From Theropithecus gelada (taxonomy: Eukaryota > Chordata > Mammalia > Primates > Cercopithecidae), in NCBI RefSeq assembly GCF_003255815.1, contig NC_037672.1, positions 106,341,262 through 106,405,261 on the forward strand: 64,000 bases of DNA. The letters run 5' to 3'. Below the pieces are notes generated by a model. The model made no database searches and was not told the origin of the DNA. It saw only the letters and a program-made list of their open reading frames with translations. Within the stretch, counting starts at the first letter, position 1. Every line of letters begins with the position of its first letter. Both the position numbers and the translations under genes were made by a program. Of this stretch, positions 10,022 to 21,318 are shown piece after piece.

Positions 10022-10325
10022 TCTTTTTTTTTTTTTTTTTTTTGAGACAGAGTCTCACTCTCTTGCCCAGGCTGGAGTGCGGTGGTGCAATCTCAGCTCA
10101 CTATAACCTCTGCCTCCTGGGTTCAAGTGATTCTCCTGCATCAGCCTCCCGAGTAGCTGGGATTACAGGCATGTGCCACCACGCCCAGCTAATTTTGTAT
10201 TTTTAGTAGAGACAGGGTTTCTCCATGTTGGTCAGGCTGGTCTCGAACGCCCAACCTCAGGTGATCTGCTCGACTTGGCCTCCCAAAGTGCTGGGATTAC
10301 AGATGTGAGCCACCGTGCCTGGGCC
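10022..10325 (-). repeat. Alu (S-like), reverse
   Basis: Full-length reverse Alu with a T run of about 22. Confidence 0.9.
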
Positions 10326-10508
10326 AGTAATTTTACATTAATTGTATTTGTTAGAACTTGCTCTCAATTTGATAAAGGTGACTTTATAAAATACAATGTT
10401 ACTATTTTTTTAAAGAACCTAAAAAATTCATTTAATTTTAAATTTTAATTAAATTTCTAAGTTTAAATTTTAAAAGTCAAGAATTCGTTAATACTCAGGC
10501 AAGTCCCT

Positions 10509-10569
10509 TACATAAGGCCATTGGAAGATCTAAGTCCAGCTCTGCCCAGGGCGGCTCCTGCAAAGACTG
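10509..10569. repeat. 61-bp segment matching 14119-14179
   Basis: An ungapped direct match with about 7 mismatches in 61 (roughly 88% by eye) to part of the probable RCC2-pseudogene 3' UTR. The core is AAGATCTAAG(T/C)CCAGCTCTG and GGCGGCTCCTGCAAAG. The surrounding sequence is not similar. It is not a known repeat that I recognise. Confidence 0.75.
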
Positions 10570-10685
10570 TTTTCATTAAAGCCAGTTTTCATTAGATGAG
10601 TCTTCCTGGGGCAAATATATTTATTTATAGTTTATTATTTTAGTTGAAATATAAATCTTTCCATAGTTAGCACCTAGATTTCAGG

Positions 10686-11000
10686 ATTTTTTTGTTGTTG
10701 TTGTTTTGTTTTGTTTTTGAGGTAGAGTCTCGCGCTCTCTCCCAGGCTGGAGTGCAGTGGCGCGATGTTGGCTTTCTGAAGCCTCTCTCCCCCAGGTTCA
10801 AGCAATTCTGCTGCCTCAGCCTCCCAAGTAATTGGGACTACGGGCATGGGCCACCATGCCTGGCTAATTTTTGTGTTTTTAGTGGAGATGGGGTTTCACC
10901 CTGTTGGTCAGGATGGTCTTGAACTCCTGACCTCAGGAGATCCGCCTGCCTCAGCCTCCCAAAGTGCTGGGATTATAGGCGTGAGTCACCACGCCTGGCC
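10686..11000 (-). repeat. Alu (S-like), reverse
   Basis: Full-length reverse Alu beginning with (TTG)n and (TTTTG)n. Confidence 0.9.
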
Positions 11001-12140
11001 TTTGGATTTTATTAATACACATCTTTCCTTGGATTTACGGGAAAAATCTGCTAGTTGTATATGTGAAGTCTTATTCTAATTCTTGCATTATTTGGATCTG
11101 GGACTTGTAGAAACATTTGTTTGCTTATTTACTTGCTTTTTGATACATTTTCTTAAAAACAGAAAATTATTTGAAAGATAAGATGTACGTGTAGAGAAAA
11201 CATATTTCAAATAAGTGCATTAGATTTGGGGTCACTGACATAAGTGGAAAGACTTGCAGCTGCAATTCTTTATTATGTGTGAGCTTATAAGGAAACTGGG
11301 CTCAAGGGCATTGAAGGATACATAACTTTCCTTGGCATTCAGGGTCTGCCCTCTATCGGTGATATGTGCATAAATATACCTTTATCCCTCAGAATTCCGC
11401 ACTAGATTGAAATAAATGTTATCAATTAGGCATAGTGTATGGGAGGTCAGATATGAATGAGGTAGAAAACCCTTTAAAAACTCAAATTGTAATTTTTCTC
11501 ACTGTGGGATTTGCTGTTAATGCAGAAAGGATAGGGATAAAGTTAAAGAAAAATAGACAAATTACAAACATTTTAAAATTTCACCATTAGAAGAAGAAGT
11601 AATTTAAAAATCTTGAATTAAATGAGGGATTGGACATCTTTATTGATGCAGGAGTAAAGTCCACTCCATTTTCTCCATGCATTGAATACACTATTTGGTT
11701 TTACATAAACGTGTCTTGATCCTTTTTGTAAACCAGTTACTCACTAATAGTAAACCCAGTGCTTTTGTTAATTATTAATGAGACTCTAAATATTCAGAGA
11801 GATAACTTTTTTAGTTCATTGCATAACACCACCAATGTAAGGGTTTTTAATTTACAATGAAATTATAACTTCATGAAACAGTTATAATATAACTTTATTA
11901 AAAAATTAACATTTAATGGAATTATTAAATAGTGAAAAATACTAAAATTATATACTCTTTTGCATTGTTTTTATTTTTTATGTAATCTTTTCTTTGGCAT
12001 TAAAAAATTAACCTGTGAGAAATCTTGGAGAAGAAAATACATTGTTATATATTACTCTCTAGGGAGTAAAGCTACATGAGTGGGCTGTGGAATCTAACGG
12101 GGTTTACACATTGGCATTTTTGTAATTTAAAAACTGTGCA
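11001..12140. other. Intergenic AT-rich DNA
   Basis: Low-GC sequence with no supported gene. The stretch 11860-12000 is especially AT-rich. No repeat family is recognised with confidence. Confidence 0.4.
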
Positions 12141-12450
12141 TGCCGGGCACAGTGGCTCATGCCTGTAATCCCAGCACTTTGGGAGGCTGAGGCGGGCAGA
12201 TCACTTGAGGTCGGGAGTTCGAGACCAGCCTGGCCTACATGGTGAAACCCCATCTCTACTAAAAATATAAAAATTAGCTGGGCATGGTGGTGCATGCCTG
12301 TAGTCCCAGCTACTCAGGAGACTGAGGAAGGAGAACAGCTTGAACCTGGGAGGCAGAGGTTTTAGTGAGCCAAGATCACACCACTGCACTCCAGCCTGGG
12401 CAACGGAGTGAGACTCTGTCTCAAAATAAATAAATATATACAGAAATAAA
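12141..12450 (+). repeat. Alu (S-like), forward
   Basis: Full-length forward Alu with a tail of AAATAAATA type. Confidence 0.9.
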
Positions 12451-12644
12451 AAACCATCTTTGTTTTTAAAACTGACTTCAAAATATATTACAAAGCTATA
12501 GTAATAACCAAAACAGCATGGTATTGGCATAAAAGTAGACACATCACCAATGGAACAGAATAGAGGACAAAGAAATAAATTCACACAGTTATAGCCAACT
12601 GATTTCCAATGAAGACATCACAAACACACATTGGGGAAAACGCA

Positions 12645-12764
12645 GTCTTTTCAATAAATGGTGGTAGTCTCAACAATAAAGTTAGTGTCTTCAGTAAAGG
12701 CAGTCTCTTCAATAAATGGTGCATGTGAATGTCCAATTTTTCTACCACCGTTTATTGAAGAGAC
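12645..12764. repeat. Local direct and inverted duplication in L1 (hairpin)
   Basis: The unit GTCTTTTCAATAAATGGTGG at 12645 recurs as a direct copy at 12703-12721 and as an inverted copy at 12742-12764. Arms 12645-12667 and 12742-12764 pair over 23 bp with two mismatches. Normal L1 sequence has the motif once, so this is a private rearrangement. Confidence 0.85.
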
Positions 12765-12818
12765 CCCCATTTCTCAGCATATGCAAAAATCAGGTCAAAA
12801 TGGATTAAATATAAATGT

Positions 12819-13098
12819 AGGCCAGGCATGGTGGCTCACCCTTATAATCCCAGCAGTTTGGCAGGCTTTGGTGGGGAGATTGCTTGAGGCCAGGAGTTCG
12901 AGACCAGCCTGAGTAACAGAGCAAGACCCCTTTTCTATGAAAAATTAAAAAAAAATTAGCCAGGCATGGTGGCACGTGCCTATAGTTCCAGCTACTTGGG
13001 AGACTGAGTTAGGAGGATTGCTTGAGCCCTAGAGATCGAGGCTTCAGTGAACGGTGTTCATGCCATTGCACTCCAGCCTGGGCGATGAGACTCTCTCT

Positions 13099-13147
<49 letters not shown>
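12819..13147 (+). repeat. Alu (J-like) with long poly(A)
   Basis: Forward Alu inside the L1, with an uninterrupted A tract of nearly 50 (13100-13147). 'ttaaatataa' occurs on both sides as a likely target duplication. Confidence 0.9.
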
Positions 13148-13149
<2 letters not shown>

Positions 13150-13435
13150 AAAGGATTTAAATATAAGTACTGAAACTATGAAACTACTAGAAGCAAACCC
13201 TGGGGAAATGCTTTATAACACTGCTCTGGGCAAAGATTTTTTTGGATAACAGTTCAAACTTATAGGCAATAAAAGCAAAAATAAACAAATAGAAGTATAC
13301 AAAACTGAAAAGCTGCACAGCAAAAGAAATAATAAATAACTGCATCTGACCAGTGGTTAATGTCTAAGAATATGTAAGAAACTCAGACAATTCAATACCA
13401 AGAAAACCAACAATATAATTTAAAAAAATGGGTGA

Positions 13436-13695
13436 AAGCGGGCATGGTGGCTCACGCCTGTAATCCCAGCACTTTGGGAAGCCGAGACCAGCCTGGCCAA
13501 CATGGAGAAACCCCGTCTCTACTAAAAATACAAATGTTAGCCAGGCATGGTGGCAGGAGCCTGTAATATCAGCTACTCAAGAGGCTGAAGCAGGAGAATC
13601 ACTTGAACCAGGCAGGTGGAGGTTGCAGTGAGCGGAGATCGCACCACTGTACTACAGCCTGGGCAACAGAGTGAGACTATGTCTCAAAAAAAAAT
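13436..13695 (+). repeat. Alu with internal deletion, forward
   Basis: The left arm jumps from AGCACTTTGGGAAGCCGAG to ACCAGCCTGG, losing about 30 bp. The A tail is short. Confidence 0.88.
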
Positions 13696-13721
13696 TGTTT
13701 AAAATGTTCACTCCAAGAAAT

Positions 13722-13769
13722 TTATATATATACACACACACACACGCGCGCGCGCACACACACACACAC
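13722..13769. repeat. Compound (TA)(CA)(CG)(CA) microsatellite
   Basis: About 48 bp of uninterrupted alternating pyrimidine/purine with an internal CGCGCGCGCG block. It lies at the expected 3' end of the RCC2 retrocopy. Confidence 0.9.
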
Positions 13770-16357
13770 GAAATAATTGCAGCGCTAAACCAGGCACCTT
13801 CGACCAAATCACAACCTCCTCTTTGATTCCCCTTCACTCTAAGCCTCTTTCAAATTCTTTTTCCTGAGCTGGAAGACCAGTCAGATGCCCGTGGGGTCAG
13901 TGCAAAGCACCTTCCCAGCCGGGCAACTGTGTACCTTTCTCTAGGAGTGCATGACGTCCTTCCCCGCAACTCCTTGTTTTAAGGGATTTAACCCATTAGG
14001 AAATTCATTTTTCAGTCTAAGCCAAAAGGAGGTGTCAGACATGGCAGTCTTCACTTCGAAGGTCCGTTTCCTGCTCCAGTCCCTGGCAAGGGTTCTAGAA
14101 GAGCCTGGCTGTCGGGTTTACATGAGGCCACCAGAAGATCTAAGCCCAGCTCTGCCCAAGGCGGCTCCTGCAAAGGCTGGGACCTCGGGTGCTGCTTCCT
14201 CAACCCTCTCAGCGACCACAACTCAAAGGAGAGACCTCAAGGATGCGAGGAGCAACACATGCTTGGCCTGTGTTCCAGGAAAGAGACCTGTCCAGAGAAA
14301 CAGATTGGGCAGTTGCATGGAAACTTGAGTCAGAGATGGTGGTTTGGGGGTGATTTGGACAAATTAGGTTAGTTTAACAAAGCTCTGAAGTGGCGGAAGA
14401 GCTCCCCTGGACTACTGATTGAACACAGAACAAGAGATAAGCATGGTGTCAGACTAGGTCTTAGAGAGATGCAGGCCAGTCTCCTCCGACAGGGCCTTTG
14501 GACTGCCAGGACAGACACTGCTACCTACCCTCCACCAGCAGGAGTCATGGTAAAGAGCGACTGGGGTGGAAACTTGGGAAAAAAGCAACAACTAGATCGT
14601 TTTTGGCATTTTAACATAGAGACAGTGATAAGTGGTAACAACAGCAAAAGAAAAACAAACAAACAAACCTTGAAGAGACCAATATTTAACCCCCATCCAC
14701 CCAAGTTTCACACTTAAGTTCTATTCCCATCTCCCCCATTAGCACCACTGAACTAAATATCTATTTTAAAGCACCCAAACCAGTCTAGACCCTCTGGAAA
14801 CCAAAAGCCCCAGCCAGAGCTGTCACCTGTCTTGGGTCCAGGTGAGAGGAGGGTTCCAGGAAAGGCACCTCATTAGTCACCCAGCACAGCGCACAGGGCG
14901 GCAAGCTCGGACATGAGCACTTGATGGGGACGCGGTTGGCAGTCACAGCATCCGTGCTGACACGCGACAAAGGGGACTCTTCGGTAATCCCGACTATTTG
15001 GTACCAGAGCCAAGACTAGAGGGAGCTGGGTCAGCAGAAAGGTACCCTGAGTCTCAGCAACAGGATGGCCCGTGAGAGGCAAGATCCAGGCGGGAGAGAA
15101 AAGGGGACCAAAGCACGTCTTGCACAAGGCTGGTACGGACAGGGCTGATCCTTCTTGCAAGGACCAGAGAATGCACTTGACTGCTGGCTGATCAATCTCT
15201 AACTGGTGAGTGTGCGTGACAAGGCTCAGCCCTGGCTCCACAGGGAGCCACGGAGCTGACTCAACTGATACAAATGTTCCCACCTCTGCCCCACCCCCAA
15301 GTCCCATGGTTCCACCATCACCTGATTTTCATTTGGACTTCTTTTACAGCCAAAGTAGGTATAAATGCTAAACAGAGACCCCCAACACCCCTACCAGGAG
15401 GGACACGGCAGATTCTATAATGGCGCAGCCAGAAGGCTGTGGGCTATACGCAGCAAGGGGGAGAAAGAGAACCGATACTGGCCTCAATCAGAACTGACAC
15501 CGGCCTCTGCTGATGTGCAAGAAAAAGCGGGAAAGGAGTGTCACGGATGCTTCTGAAGCCCGCGAGTGTGATTTTGGATGGAGGCCAGCCGGCGGGGACC
15601 AACTTTGCCTAGCTGGCTGCTGCCAGTTCCTGTAAGGGGCATTTTTTCTGAGTAAATGGCGATTCCTCTTCCATGTAGCATCCGCTTGGATCACGATGCT
15701 AATTATAACTGGAAAGGGGTGTTTTGGGGAGTGTATTTAGGAGAGGAAGAAAGAAAAAACTTAAAAAAAAACCTAGATGGCTCAAAGTTTCTGCCTCTTT
15801 TGTAGGAATAGTAAGTCAACTATGAGCAAATACTTTAATTCAACATTAAGAGGAAAAAGCATACTTTGGAAAGCATACAGAAAAAAAGGTAGTTAATGTT
15901 GGATGGCTTGTAAAATGGAACCTCAGGGAGCCTAAACAAAAATGCATCTTTGGTCAAATTCTGCTTTTTTTTGAGATGGAGTTTCGCTCTTGTCACCCAG
16001 GCTGGAGTGCAGTGGTGCGATCTCAGATCAATGCAACCTCTGCCTCCTGGGTTCAAGTGATTCTCTTGCCTCACCCTCCCGAGTAGGTGGGATTACAGGT
16101 GCAAGGCACCATGCCTGGCTAATTTTTTGTGTTTTTAGTAGAGACAGGGTTTCATTACATTGGCCAGGCTGGTCTTGAACTCCTGACCTCAGGTGATCTG
16201 CCTGCCTCAGCCTCCCAAAGTGCTGGGATTACAGGCCTGAGCCACTGCACCCAGCAACTTTTGCTTTTTAAAATTCCTAGTTTGACTTCACTTCCCAGTG
16301 CTCATGGAAATGACATCTGCTGTGAGAAGTGTGGAGTTGGAGTCATCTCTGGGAGCA
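13770..16357 (-). pseudogene. Probable 3' UTR of the RCC2 processed pseudogene
   Basis: Downstream (minus strand) of the RCC2 pseudo-coding part lies about 2.3 kb of GC-richer sequence unlike its AT-rich neighbours, free of old repeats and interrupted only by an Alu at 15966-16256. Retrocopies carry the parent's 3' UTR, and the size is plausible for RCC2, so I infer it belongs to the retrocopy. I do not see a clear AATAAA or poly(A) tract at the low-coordinate end, where a microsatellite sits. Open frames here, for example 14041-14325 on the plus strand, have no recognisable domain. Confidence 0.5.
15966..16256 (-). repeat. Alu (S-like), reverse
   Basis: Full-length reverse Alu inserted in the probable RCC2-derived 3' UTR, so it postdates the retrocopy if that assignment is right. 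Confidence 0.9.
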
Positions 16358-17399
16358 TCAGAGGGTTGGGGAGTTTTATTCTGGCAGTTTCTTGATCTTC
16401 TCTTTCTCGGTCTCGCGTTTGTCTCTTGCTATCACCAAGAAGTGTGAGTAGCGCTTGGCGACCTGCTCTGAGAAAATGCTATCCAGAGTCTTCACTTCCT
16501 GGGCTGCAGTGGAAGACTTGGGCTTGTGGTCCCCGTAGCCCTGTTCCTCGAAGGTTGGCAACAGGCCCCAGCTGATGGTACTCTCATTGGCGGCCACAGT
16601 GATGCTGCTCTTCCCACAAGCCAGGCTCTGGGTTCTCTAGCCACAGAGGTCCTGCACTGCTTTTGGGTACACGGTAGATTCATGGGAGGTGTTGGTGACC
16701 CCCCAGAGAAACAGACCACCCACTTCACTGATGGCAAAGGAGCAGGTGTAACCAGCATAGATCTGGGACGCCCCACATCCAGAAAAGTCAAACAGCTTCA
16801 CCAGGCAGGGGACCATCTCATCCTTCTCTGCATGGCCCAAACTGCCATAGCCACCGGAGCCCCAGGAGAAGACTTGCTTCTGGGAGTCCAGAACCAGTGT
16901 GTCGTTAGCGCCACAGGCCACGTCTTGCACAACCACGTTTGGTACAGGCGGCATCTGTTCATTTTTGGTCTTCTCGATGAAGATGGCCACTTGCCGGGGC
17001 ACCAGTTTGCAGTCGTATTCTATCTGCTGTGGCCAGGCAATGAACTTCCCATCTGAGTTGTGTCTCAGCTGACCATATTCAGGGCACCCAAAGGAACAGA
17101 GGTTTCCTTTGCAGTCTATTATCGTACTGAATCCAGCCCCACAGGCTATTTTGGTAATTGGCTGGCCATTGTACATTATCTGCGCGGGGCTGTGGACACG
17201 GTCTGTCTGGTTGCCAAGGACCAGCTGCCCCATCTTGTTCTCCCCAAAGGCAAACACAGAGCCGGTTTCTGTCAAGGCCAAGGTGTGGTTCCGCCCACAT
17301 GCTGCAGACACGATCACTTCATGGCTGAGACCCTCAAGGAGTCTGGGGGCTTTCACTCTCTTGGTGTCGCCATGTGCCAGCTGCCCCTTCTTTGAGGAA
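16358..17399 (-). pseudogene. RCC2P: RCC2 processed pseudogene, 5'-truncated
   Basis: The conceptual minus-strand translation follows the C-terminal two thirds of RCC2 (regulator of chromosome condensation 2, a mitotic and cytoskeletal RCC1-repeat protein), with motifs such as ACGRNHTLALTETGSVFAFG, GNLCSFGCPEYGQL and QIYAGYTCSFAISEVGG. It is intronless. It starts abruptly near RCC2 residue 180 of about 520, a typical L1-mediated 5' truncation. Two nonsense changes are seen: Trp to TAG at 16637-16639 and Tyr to TAA at 16376-16378. One codon is deleted in frame. The ancestral stop corresponds to 16358-16360. The long intact stretch suggests moderate age. It is not expected to be functional. Confidence 0.93.
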
Positions 17400-17404
17400 T
17401 TTTT

Positions 17405-17760
17405 AAAAGCTGATCTCCTAGAAATATAGTAGAATAGTGGTTACCAGAGGGTCACGGTGGGGTCGGGTAGATAGGGAGGATGGGGAAATGAGGAGAGGTT
17501 AGTGAACGGGTATAGGATTGCAGCTAGTTTGAAGAAATAAGGTCTGGTGTTCTATTTTTGACTATATTTGACAATAGTGAATATTTCAAAATAATGAAAA
17601 GTTTTGAATGTTCTTATGACAAAGAAATGATAAATGTTTGAAGCGAAGGTAAGCCAGTTACCCTGATTTGATCATTTCACAATGCATACCTGTATTTAAA
17701 GATCACACTGTGTCCCATAAGTATGTAAAATTATGGGTCAAAAATAAAATAAAATGTAAG
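17405..17760 (+). repeat. L1 3' end
   Basis: It contains the L1 3'-end landmarks 'atagtagaatagtggttacc' and 'acaatgcatacctgtat', then an A-rich end with AATAAAATAAAA. It lies directly beyond the truncated 5' end of the RCC2 retrocopy, and its orientation matches the L1 piece at 12466-13435. Confidence 0.75.
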
Positions 17761-17789
17761 AAATCTCTGTCTTTGGAAATTACTATTTT

Positions 17790-18088
17790 TCTCTTTTTTT
17801 TTTTTGAGATGAAGTCTTGCTGTGTCACCCAGGCTGGAATACAGTGGCTTGATCTCGGCTCACTGCAACCTCCGCTTCCTGGGTTCAAGCAATTCTCCTG
17901 TCTCAGCCTCCTGAGTAGCTGGGATTACAGGTGCCTGCCACCATGCCTGGCTAATTTTTGTATTTTTACTAGAGACGGGGTTTCGCCATATTGGCCAGGC
18001 TAGTCTCAAACTCCTGACCTCAGGTATTCCACCCGCCTTGGCCTCCCAGAGTGCTGGGATTACAGGCATGAGCTACCGCACCTAGCCT
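17790..18088 (-). repeat. Alu (S-like), reverse
   Basis: Full-length reverse Alu. Confidence 0.9.
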
Positions 18089-18439
18089 GGAAATGACTAT
18101 TTAAAGTTAGGAGTTATCTGTTGACTTATTTGTTGTCCCTGTTGTTTGACTTGTAGACTTTGGTACAGCCTGAAGTATAAAATTCCTATTGTTAACTACA
18201 TAAAATCCTGTTATTAATAAACAAACTCAAAAGAATACCAGAACAAAAATTTCTTTATTATGAAGCCCTCTCTTTTTAAAAAGCATTTAGGAGAAACAAA
18301 CAACATACTGTATGCCAGAATATCAGCACCACTTCCAGAAAATTACTCCAAGTTTCACAGCAGTTTACTGGGTTCCACGGTTTTGGGGAATAGAAAAGCA
18401 GGGCAGTAGCTGTCATACCTGTATTCAGTTTCTTTCTTC
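18089..18439. other. Intergenic, no feature seen
   Basis: Unique-looking sequence without a supported gene. Confidence 0.4.
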
Positions 18440-18455
18440 TATTGTATCCTCCTTT

Positions 18456-18741
18456 TTTTTTTTTTGAGATTGCCCAAGGTGGAATGCAGTGATACAATCT
18501 CCACTGCAACCTCTGCCTCCTTGGTTCAAGCGATTCTCCTGCCTCAGCCTCCTGAGTAGCTGGGACTACAGGTGTGCGTCACCATGCCTGACTAGTGTTT
18601 TCTTTTTTGTTTTTTGTTTTTTTATTAGAGATGGGGCTTCACCATATTGGCCAGGCTGGTCTCAAACTCCTGACCTCATGATCTGCCCACCTTGGCCTCC
18701 CAAAGTGCTGGGATTACAGGTGTGAGCCACTGGGCTCGGCC
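18456..18741 (-). repeat. Alu, reverse, with 16-bp target duplication
   Basis: It is flanked by TATTGTATCCTCCTTT at 18440-18455 and 18742-18757. The right arm has a short deletion near its T-rich end. Confidence 0.92.
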
Positions 18742-18757
18742 TATTGTATCCTCCTTT

Positions 18758-19047
18758 AATGAGTTTAAAGTGTCCCCTCAAAAGATGTTGAAGTTCTAAC
18801 CCCCAGTACTTGTGCATATGACTTGATTTGGAAAATAGGATCTTTGCTGATGATCAAGTTAAGATGAGGTCATTAGGATGGGCCCTAATCTAATATGATT
18901 GAGTCCTTACAAAAAGGGGAAATTTTGTCACAGAAACTGACCCTTAGAGAGAGAAGACAATGTGAATACACAGGGATAAGGCCATCTATTTAATACCAGC
19001 CCATGAACACTTGAGGCGCCCAGAAACTAAGAACCCTTTCAGATAAT
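18758..19047 (+). repeat. LTR-type ancient repeat (MaLR-like)
   Basis: It contains 'gttctaacccccagtacttg', 'ttaagatgaggtcattagg' and 'gggccctaatctaatatga', typical of a very common ancient LTR-type repeat. The family name is uncertain. Confidence 0.5.
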
Positions 19048-19057
19048 CAAAATGCCA

Positions 19058-19368
19058 GGTTTTTGTTTGTTTGTTTGTTTTAAGACAGAGTCTCACCCTG
19101 TCACCCAGGCTGGAGTGCAGTGGCATGATCTTGGCTCACTGCAACCTCCACCTCCCAGGTCCAAGCGATTCTCGTGCCTCAGCCTCCTGCGTAGCCAGGA
19201 TTACAGGCGTGTGCCACCACACCCAGGTAATTTTTTTTCTTGTATTTTAAATAGAGATGGGGTTTTGCCATGTTGGCCAGGCTGTTCTCAAACTCCTGGC
19301 CTCAAGGGATCCATCTGCATCAACTTCCCAAAGTGCTGGGATTACGGGTGTGAACCACCATGCTTGAG
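19058..19368 (-). repeat. Alu (S-like), reverse, with target duplication
   Basis: It is flanked by CAAAATGCCA at 19048-19057 and 19369-19378. Confidence 0.92.
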
Positions 19369-19378
19369 CAAAATGCCA

Positions 19379-20089
19379 CTTTTCTGAATATATGTTTATT
19401 TTTTGGTTTCCTGCATATATCCCAACATCCATATCTTTTACTTGCCCACCATGTTCCCATTTCTCTTTAAATCAGGTTTTGATTTTCTGAAAGTCTGAAT
19501 GTTGAATTCACTGGTGTCCTGGAATACACTGCAAATAATTCCTACTTGCGTTTCACTGACACTATGTTGCCTTTCCCTGAGTAAGTTTTGCTTGCTTAAA
19601 TTGTATATGTAAAGGTACCCTCAGCACTTTAGAGGACATATACAGTATGAATTCAAAATATAATTACTTTTAGGAGAGTACATAGAAGTACTCTGAACCA
19701 TGGAGTACCATTAAATGGAAGTTTTTATTATAATTACCAATTTTACATGATACATGCAGTTATGTATGTGCTCTGATTCCTATCTCCTCCCTTACTGTGA
19801 AAGGGCTGGTTAATTGAGGAGAATGTGAAGGTTATTTCACCACAAAACGCTCTAACGCTCTAACTCAGAGTATTAACAATATTTATTCTGATTATTAGTT
19901 TTCTCTTATGCATCCCTTTTCATTATCTGATTCACATCTCTCAGAAGTGATGTTAGTGTAAATGGTTGAATATTTTCAGAGTATAGTATATATAACAACA
20001 TAGCACCTTAATCTCACAATAAGGTTATTTTTTCTGTCTTGATTTTATCCTATTTTATCCTTATATATTTCAGAATATGGATCAGCAGT
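19379..20089. other. Intergenic, no feature seen
   Basis: AT-rich unique-looking DNA. Confidence 0.4.
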
Positions 20090-20399
20090 CTTTTTTTTTT
20101 TATTAATTTATTTTGAGACAGAGTCTTGCTGCTCTGTTGACGAGGCTGGAGTGCAGTGGCATGATCACAGCTTACAACAGCCTCAACCTCCTGGGCTCAA
20201 GTGATCCTCCCACCTCAGCCTCCCGAGTAGTTGGGACTACAGGCACGAGCCACTACGCCTGGCTAATTTTTACGTTTTTGGTAGAGGTGGGGTCTACTAT
20301 GTTGCCCAGTCTGGTCTCAAACTCCTGAGTTCAAGCAATCCTCTCACCTTGGCCTCCCAAGGTCCTGGGATTTCAGGCATGAGCATTACTTTCAGCCAG
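20090..20399 (-). repeat. Alu (J-like), reverse
   Basis: Diverged full-length reverse Alu. Confidence 0.88.
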
Positions 20400-21099
20400 C
20401 TGCTTCTATACAATAGGCTTTGTTCTTACCGTGTTTTCTAATGTATTTTGTGCTATTTCCTACTGTTCTAAGACACAAAAGTAAAAAAAAACACATATTT
20501 TCATATATTTACATATATATAATGTTTACATATATATTTGTATTTGATGTCTGGGTCCAGAGTTATACCTGAAGTTTTTATTAGGTTAACCATGATAATT
20601 GGCGTCCTACTGCTGTCAGATGTACTCTAACAAAGAAATAGATTACTGTTTATTATATTGAAGGAAGGGTGTGTTTAACAATGGCTAGCTTTTGAAGTGA
20701 AAATCTCAACAGATAGTGACCCAATTTATTATGGGATTTAATGTGTTTGATGGAGGGGACAGAAAACATTTTTAGCCAGTATCATGATTTCTAATTTTTG
20801 TTTGGGTCTTAGAGAAGAGGGAAGACTTCACCTTCCAGATCCCCTATGGACCAGTTCCAGATGTTGGAAACAGACATTTGGGAGATCTTTGGATTCCTGC
20901 ATGGACTTGTGACCTCCTATCCTAAGTCCGGTAACAATTTTTTTTTTTTTTTTTTTTTTTTAGCATTCTTGAATTGTACAGTGAGAAATGGAGTTGCTTT
21001 GGTCAAATGTTCCTCCTTTGTGCCACGGTGTACTCTGGGCATATCTCTAACTTTGCATTGGCTGTAAGGCTCTTCATTTTAGCTTTGTAGATGAGAGTG
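20400..21099. other. Intergenic, with an isolated T tract
   Basis: No gene is seen. A T run of more than 20 near 20938-20960 is not attached to an Alu. Confidence 0.45.
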
Positions 21100-21318
21100 T
21101 GGTGCTTAGTTTCAAATTCTGTCTCTGCTACTTTCTAGCTGTGTGAGCCTGGGTGAATTACTTATCTTTCTGAGTTTTAGTTTTCTGATGTGTAAAATGA
21201 GAGTAATAATATGCCTAGTTCACGGTGTGGTTATAAGGATGAAATAAGATATATGATGGCTCAGCATAATAGTATGTGGTAAGCACTAAGTCAATGACAT
21301 CTATTACTATTACCTCTA
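21100..21318 (+). repeat. MIR
   Basis: Clear MIR order: 'ctagctgtgtgagcctggg', 'ttttctgatgtgtaaaatga', 'ttataaggatgaaataag' and 'agcactaagtcaatgac'. Confidence 0.75.

Larger units (their letters stand above)
12466..13435 (+). repeat. L1 ORF2 fragment, interrupted by Alu
   Basis: It contains hallmark L1 ORF2 3'-half stretches such as 'aaagctatagtaataacc', 'ccaatggaacagaatagag' and 'catatgcaaaaatcaggtc'. It then continues after the Alu with 'aactatgaaactactagaag', 'aatgctttataacactgctc' and 'aaagctgcacagcaaaag'. It is frameshifted and non-coding. It is probably the upstream part of the element whose 3' end is at 17405-17760. Confidence 0.85.

Noticed and set aside
13951..14328. 125-codon plus-strand open frame in GC-rich sequence
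   Set aside because: No recognisable domain. It lies antisense to sequence best explained as the RCC2 retrocopy's 3' UTR, and there is no promoter or splice evidence.
14873..15307. 144-codon minus-strand open frame
   Set aside because: It lies in the probable RCC2-derived 3' UTR. The composition looks like non-coding GC-rich DNA and no family is recognised.
16526..17429. Long plus-strand frames (176, 111 and 106 codons) over the RCC2 pseudogene
   Set aside because: They are antisense shadows of the RCC2-derived sequence.
20934..20960. Isolated T tract, considered as the poly(A) of a minus-strand retrocopy
   Set aside because: No recognisable transcript-like sequence follows it on either side.
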